This document shows positions 16,538 to 17,329 of a DNA stretch of 17,329 bases, piece after piece. The notes under the pieces are model-generated. The model saw nothing but the letters and a program-made list of their open reading frames with translations, was not told the origin of the DNA and made no database searches. The DNA lies in contig JAIVWI010000045.1 in assembly GCA_048636595.1 (NCBI GenBank), forward strand, positions 1-17,329, given 5' to 3'. The position numbers were made by a program, and so were the translations under genes. Each line of letters starts with the position of its first letter. Within the stretch, counting starts at the first letter, position 1. The DNA is from JAJRRA01 sp048636595. Its GTDB lineage: Bacteria; Pseudomonadota; Gammaproteobacteria; Xanthomonadales; SZUA-36.

Positions 16538-16572
16538 AAAAAAAATCCGGGCTGGTAATGCACCCGCCCGGA
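16538..16572 (-). terminator. Intrinsic terminator (or attenuator) in front of plsB
   Basis: On the minus strand TCCGGGC and GCCCGGA (plus 16566-16572 and 16546-16552) form a 7-bp GC-rich stem. Three further pairs (GGT/ACC) form inside it after one mismatch, and eight T residues follow (plus 16538-16545). A preceding hairpin, TCCGGC-TCT-GCCGGA (plus 16575-16589), stacks close to it. The T run ends 23 nt before the plsB ATG, leaving no room for a promoter in between, so plsB mRNA probably has to read through it. Confidence 0.8.
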
Positions 16573-16670
16573 AATCCGGCAGAGCCGGAGAGGATCGTAA
16601 AATTATTATTTGGTGATTATATCGCAGTCCACCAATGTGTTTTCATTCATTATTATGATGTTACGGGCGT

Positions 16671-16700
16671 ATCGTAATGCAAGAGGTTAAGTATTGTCAA
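16671..16700 (-). promoter_or_regulatory. Putative sigma70 promoter for the plsB leader
   Basis: The minus strand has a perfect TTGACA (plus 16695-16700), an 18-nt spacer and TACGAT (plus 16671-16676, 4/6). Transcription would start near 16664 and give a leader of about 150 nt. A perfect TATAAT also occurs further down (plus 16616-16621), flanked by a TTGGTG/CACCAA inverted repeat (16610-16615 and 16630-16635), but it lacks a good -35. The leader also holds a 14-codon frame (16606-16650) without a ribosome site. Confidence 0.45.
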
Positions 16701-16710
16701 CCCCCTCCCA

Positions 16711-16798
16711 TCCGTCATTCCGGATCGACATAGTCGCATCCGGAATCCAGTAGGCGCGGTATAAGCGCCTGGCGCTCTGGCAAGCGACCTCCTACAGT
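16711..16798. repeat. Palindrome-dense REP/MITE-like block at the hldE break
   Basis: Within 88 bp there are several nested inverted repeats. ATTCCGGAT (16717-16725) pairs with ATCCGGAAT (16738-16746) and extends inward by CGAC/GTCG after one bulged base. AGGCGC pairs with GCGCCT (about 16752-16770), and AGCGCC-T-GGCGCT spans 16764-16776. The pattern, including the GGATTCCGGAT...ATCCGGAATGACGG outline on the minus strand, resembles dispersed intergenic repeats seen in many proteobacteria. No other copy is in the window. Confidence 0.55.
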
Positions 16799-17091
16799 GC
16801 CGAAAGGATTTCCTCCCCTGTGCTGTCATCTCCCACCACGCCGCACAGGACGGGCCTTGCTCCAAGGGTTGCCATGTTCCGGATCACGTTGGCAGCGCCA
16901 CCTAACAGTTTTGTTTCCTGTTTTACATCTACAACAGGGACCGGGGCTTCAGGCGAAATCCGGGTGACATTGCCCCAGATATACTCGTCCATAATGATAT
17001 CGCCAAGCACAAAAATCCTTGCCTCCGCAAACCTGTCAACATATTTTTTTAAGGTTTCCGCGTGATAATAGTTTCCGTTTATCTCAGCCAT
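16792..17091 (-). pseudogene. hldE: Truncated D-glycero-beta-D-manno-heptose-7-phosphate kinase (hldE/rfaE1 N-terminus)
   Basis: The 99 codons match the N-terminal third of the PfkB-type heptose-7-phosphate kinase of LPS inner-core synthesis: RIFVLGDIIMDEYIWGNVTR, RISPEAPVPVV, the GGAANVIRNMATLGA substrate-binding stretch, and CGVVGDDSTGEEILSAL. It then stops with TAG exactly where palindromic repeat sequence begins. The full domain is about 320 residues and needs a C-terminal GAGD catalytic motif, which is absent. Reading through the TAG gives no kinase-like sequence, so this is a deletion or insertion junction rather than a point mutation. The ATG 17089-17091 has GGGAG directly before it, and a good promoter survives. 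A working copy presumably exists elsewhere. Confidence 0.85.
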
Positions 17092-17152
17092 CTCCCATTT
17101 TCCAGATCTATTGAGTCTGAATCCCTCCCTAACAGGTTTTATACGAAGGGAC

Positions 17153-17181
17153 TTTATAGCATCGTGGATTCACGTTGTAAA
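17153..17181 (-). promoter_or_regulatory. Putative sigma70 promoter of the hldE remnant
   Basis: The minus strand reads TTTACA (plus 17176-17181), a 17-nt spacer, then TATAAA (plus 17153-17158): 5/6 matches at both elements with ideal spacing. It would start about 55 nt before the hldE ATG, so the remnant is likely still transcribed. Confidence 0.6.
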
Positions 17182-17197
17182 TAGATAGTTTAAGGCA

Positions 17198-17232
17198 GGG
17201 TTGCGGGTTACGGGTTGCGAGTTACGGGTTGT
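17198..17232. repeat. Heptanucleotide tandem repeat, GGGTTRC x5
   Basis: There are five consecutive 7-bp units: GGGTTGC, GGGTTAC, GGGTTGC, GAGTTAC, GGGTTGT. They lie upstream of the hldE promoter in gene-free sequence. Confidence 0.9.
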
Positions 17233-17248
17233 CCCGCTTAAAGCGGGA
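17232..17248. repeat. Short palindrome TCCCGCTT-A-AAGCGGGA
   Basis: Perfect 8-bp arms lie around one base (in RNA a 7-bp stem with a TAA loop), directly after the GGGTTRC array. It is similar in style to dispersed intergenic palindromes. No T run follows. Confidence 0.6.
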
Positions 17249-17253
17249 TTGGA

Positions 17254-17267
17254 GGCGCAAGGCGCAA
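17254..17267. repeat. Heptanucleotide repeat, GGCGCAA x2
   Basis: Two exact 7-bp copies are followed by a partial GGAGG. Small by itself, it is notable because it shares the 7-bp period of the arrays on both sides. Confidence 0.6.
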
Positions 17268-17284
17268 GGAGGTCAACCAATGTC

Positions 17285-17312
17285 CAGTATCAAGTATCAA
17301 GTATCAAGTATC
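17285..17312. repeat. Heptanucleotide tandem repeat, AAGTATC x3 plus CAGTATC
   Basis: There are four consecutive 7-bp units, CAGTATC followed by three exact AAGTATC copies, then CAG. They lie near the window edge, and no gene is seen from 17092 to 17329. Confidence 0.9.
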
Positions 17313-17329
17313 CAGAAAGATCTGTTGGG

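Noticed and set aside
16653..16865. A 70-codon minus-strand frame across the repeat block and the hldE end
   Set aside because: It runs through palindromic repeats and out of frame in hldE, with no protein-like features.
17198..17312. CRISPR-like array
   Set aside because: The units are 7 bp and contiguous, with no unique spacers, and no cas gene is present.

Overview
The window looks like chromosomal DNA of a free-living gammaproteobacterium with moderately high G+C. The basis is a full-length PlsB acyltransferase, TtcA, an argS gene joined to a SPOR-domain gene, a YdcH/DUF465 protein, and a TakP-type TRAP binding protein carrying a Tat-lipoprotein signal. I cannot place it to genus. No rRNA, tRNA, CRISPR array, intact IS element or phage gene is visible.

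Region 1 (1-5984, + strand) is a tightly packed MoxR/Bat (aerotolerance-type) operon: the last codons of a MoxR AAA+ ATPase, a DUF58 protein, a DUF4381 membrane protein, a BatA-like VWA protein, a BatB/BatC-like VWA-TPR fusion, and a BatD-like protein. Most junctions overlap by a few bases, which suggests translational coupling. The set is likely an inner-membrane/periplasmic VWA complex served by a MoxR chaperone-like ATPase.

Region 2 (6040-8394, - strand) is argS followed with no gap by an FtsN-like SPOR protein. A good sigma70-type promoter precedes argS, and a perfect AGGTGAA-N6-TTCACCT palindrome covers its -35.

Region 3 (8395-8881) is a 487-bp gene-free stretch. It is AT-rich and carries several DnaA-box-like nonamers.

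Region 4 (8882-12762) is an unusually arranged TRAP transporter. dctM and a tandem-Usp (UspE-like) gene lie on +. On - lie dctP and a small four-helix membrane protein in the place where dctQ would be expected. No recognisable dctQ is present.

Region 5 (12792-16514) holds ttcA (-), a small DUF465 gene (+) and plsB (-). plsB is preceded by a promoter and then by a strong intrinsic terminator only 23 nt before its start codon, so it may be controlled by attenuation.

Region 6 (16515-17329) holds the plsB leader, a palindrome-dense REP-like block, and a 99-codon N-terminal remnant of the heptose-7-phosphate kinase gene hldE/rfaE1. The remnant keeps a good promoter but is cut off exactly at the repeat block. 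Beyond it are three different heptanucleotide tandem repeats. This end looks recently rearranged.
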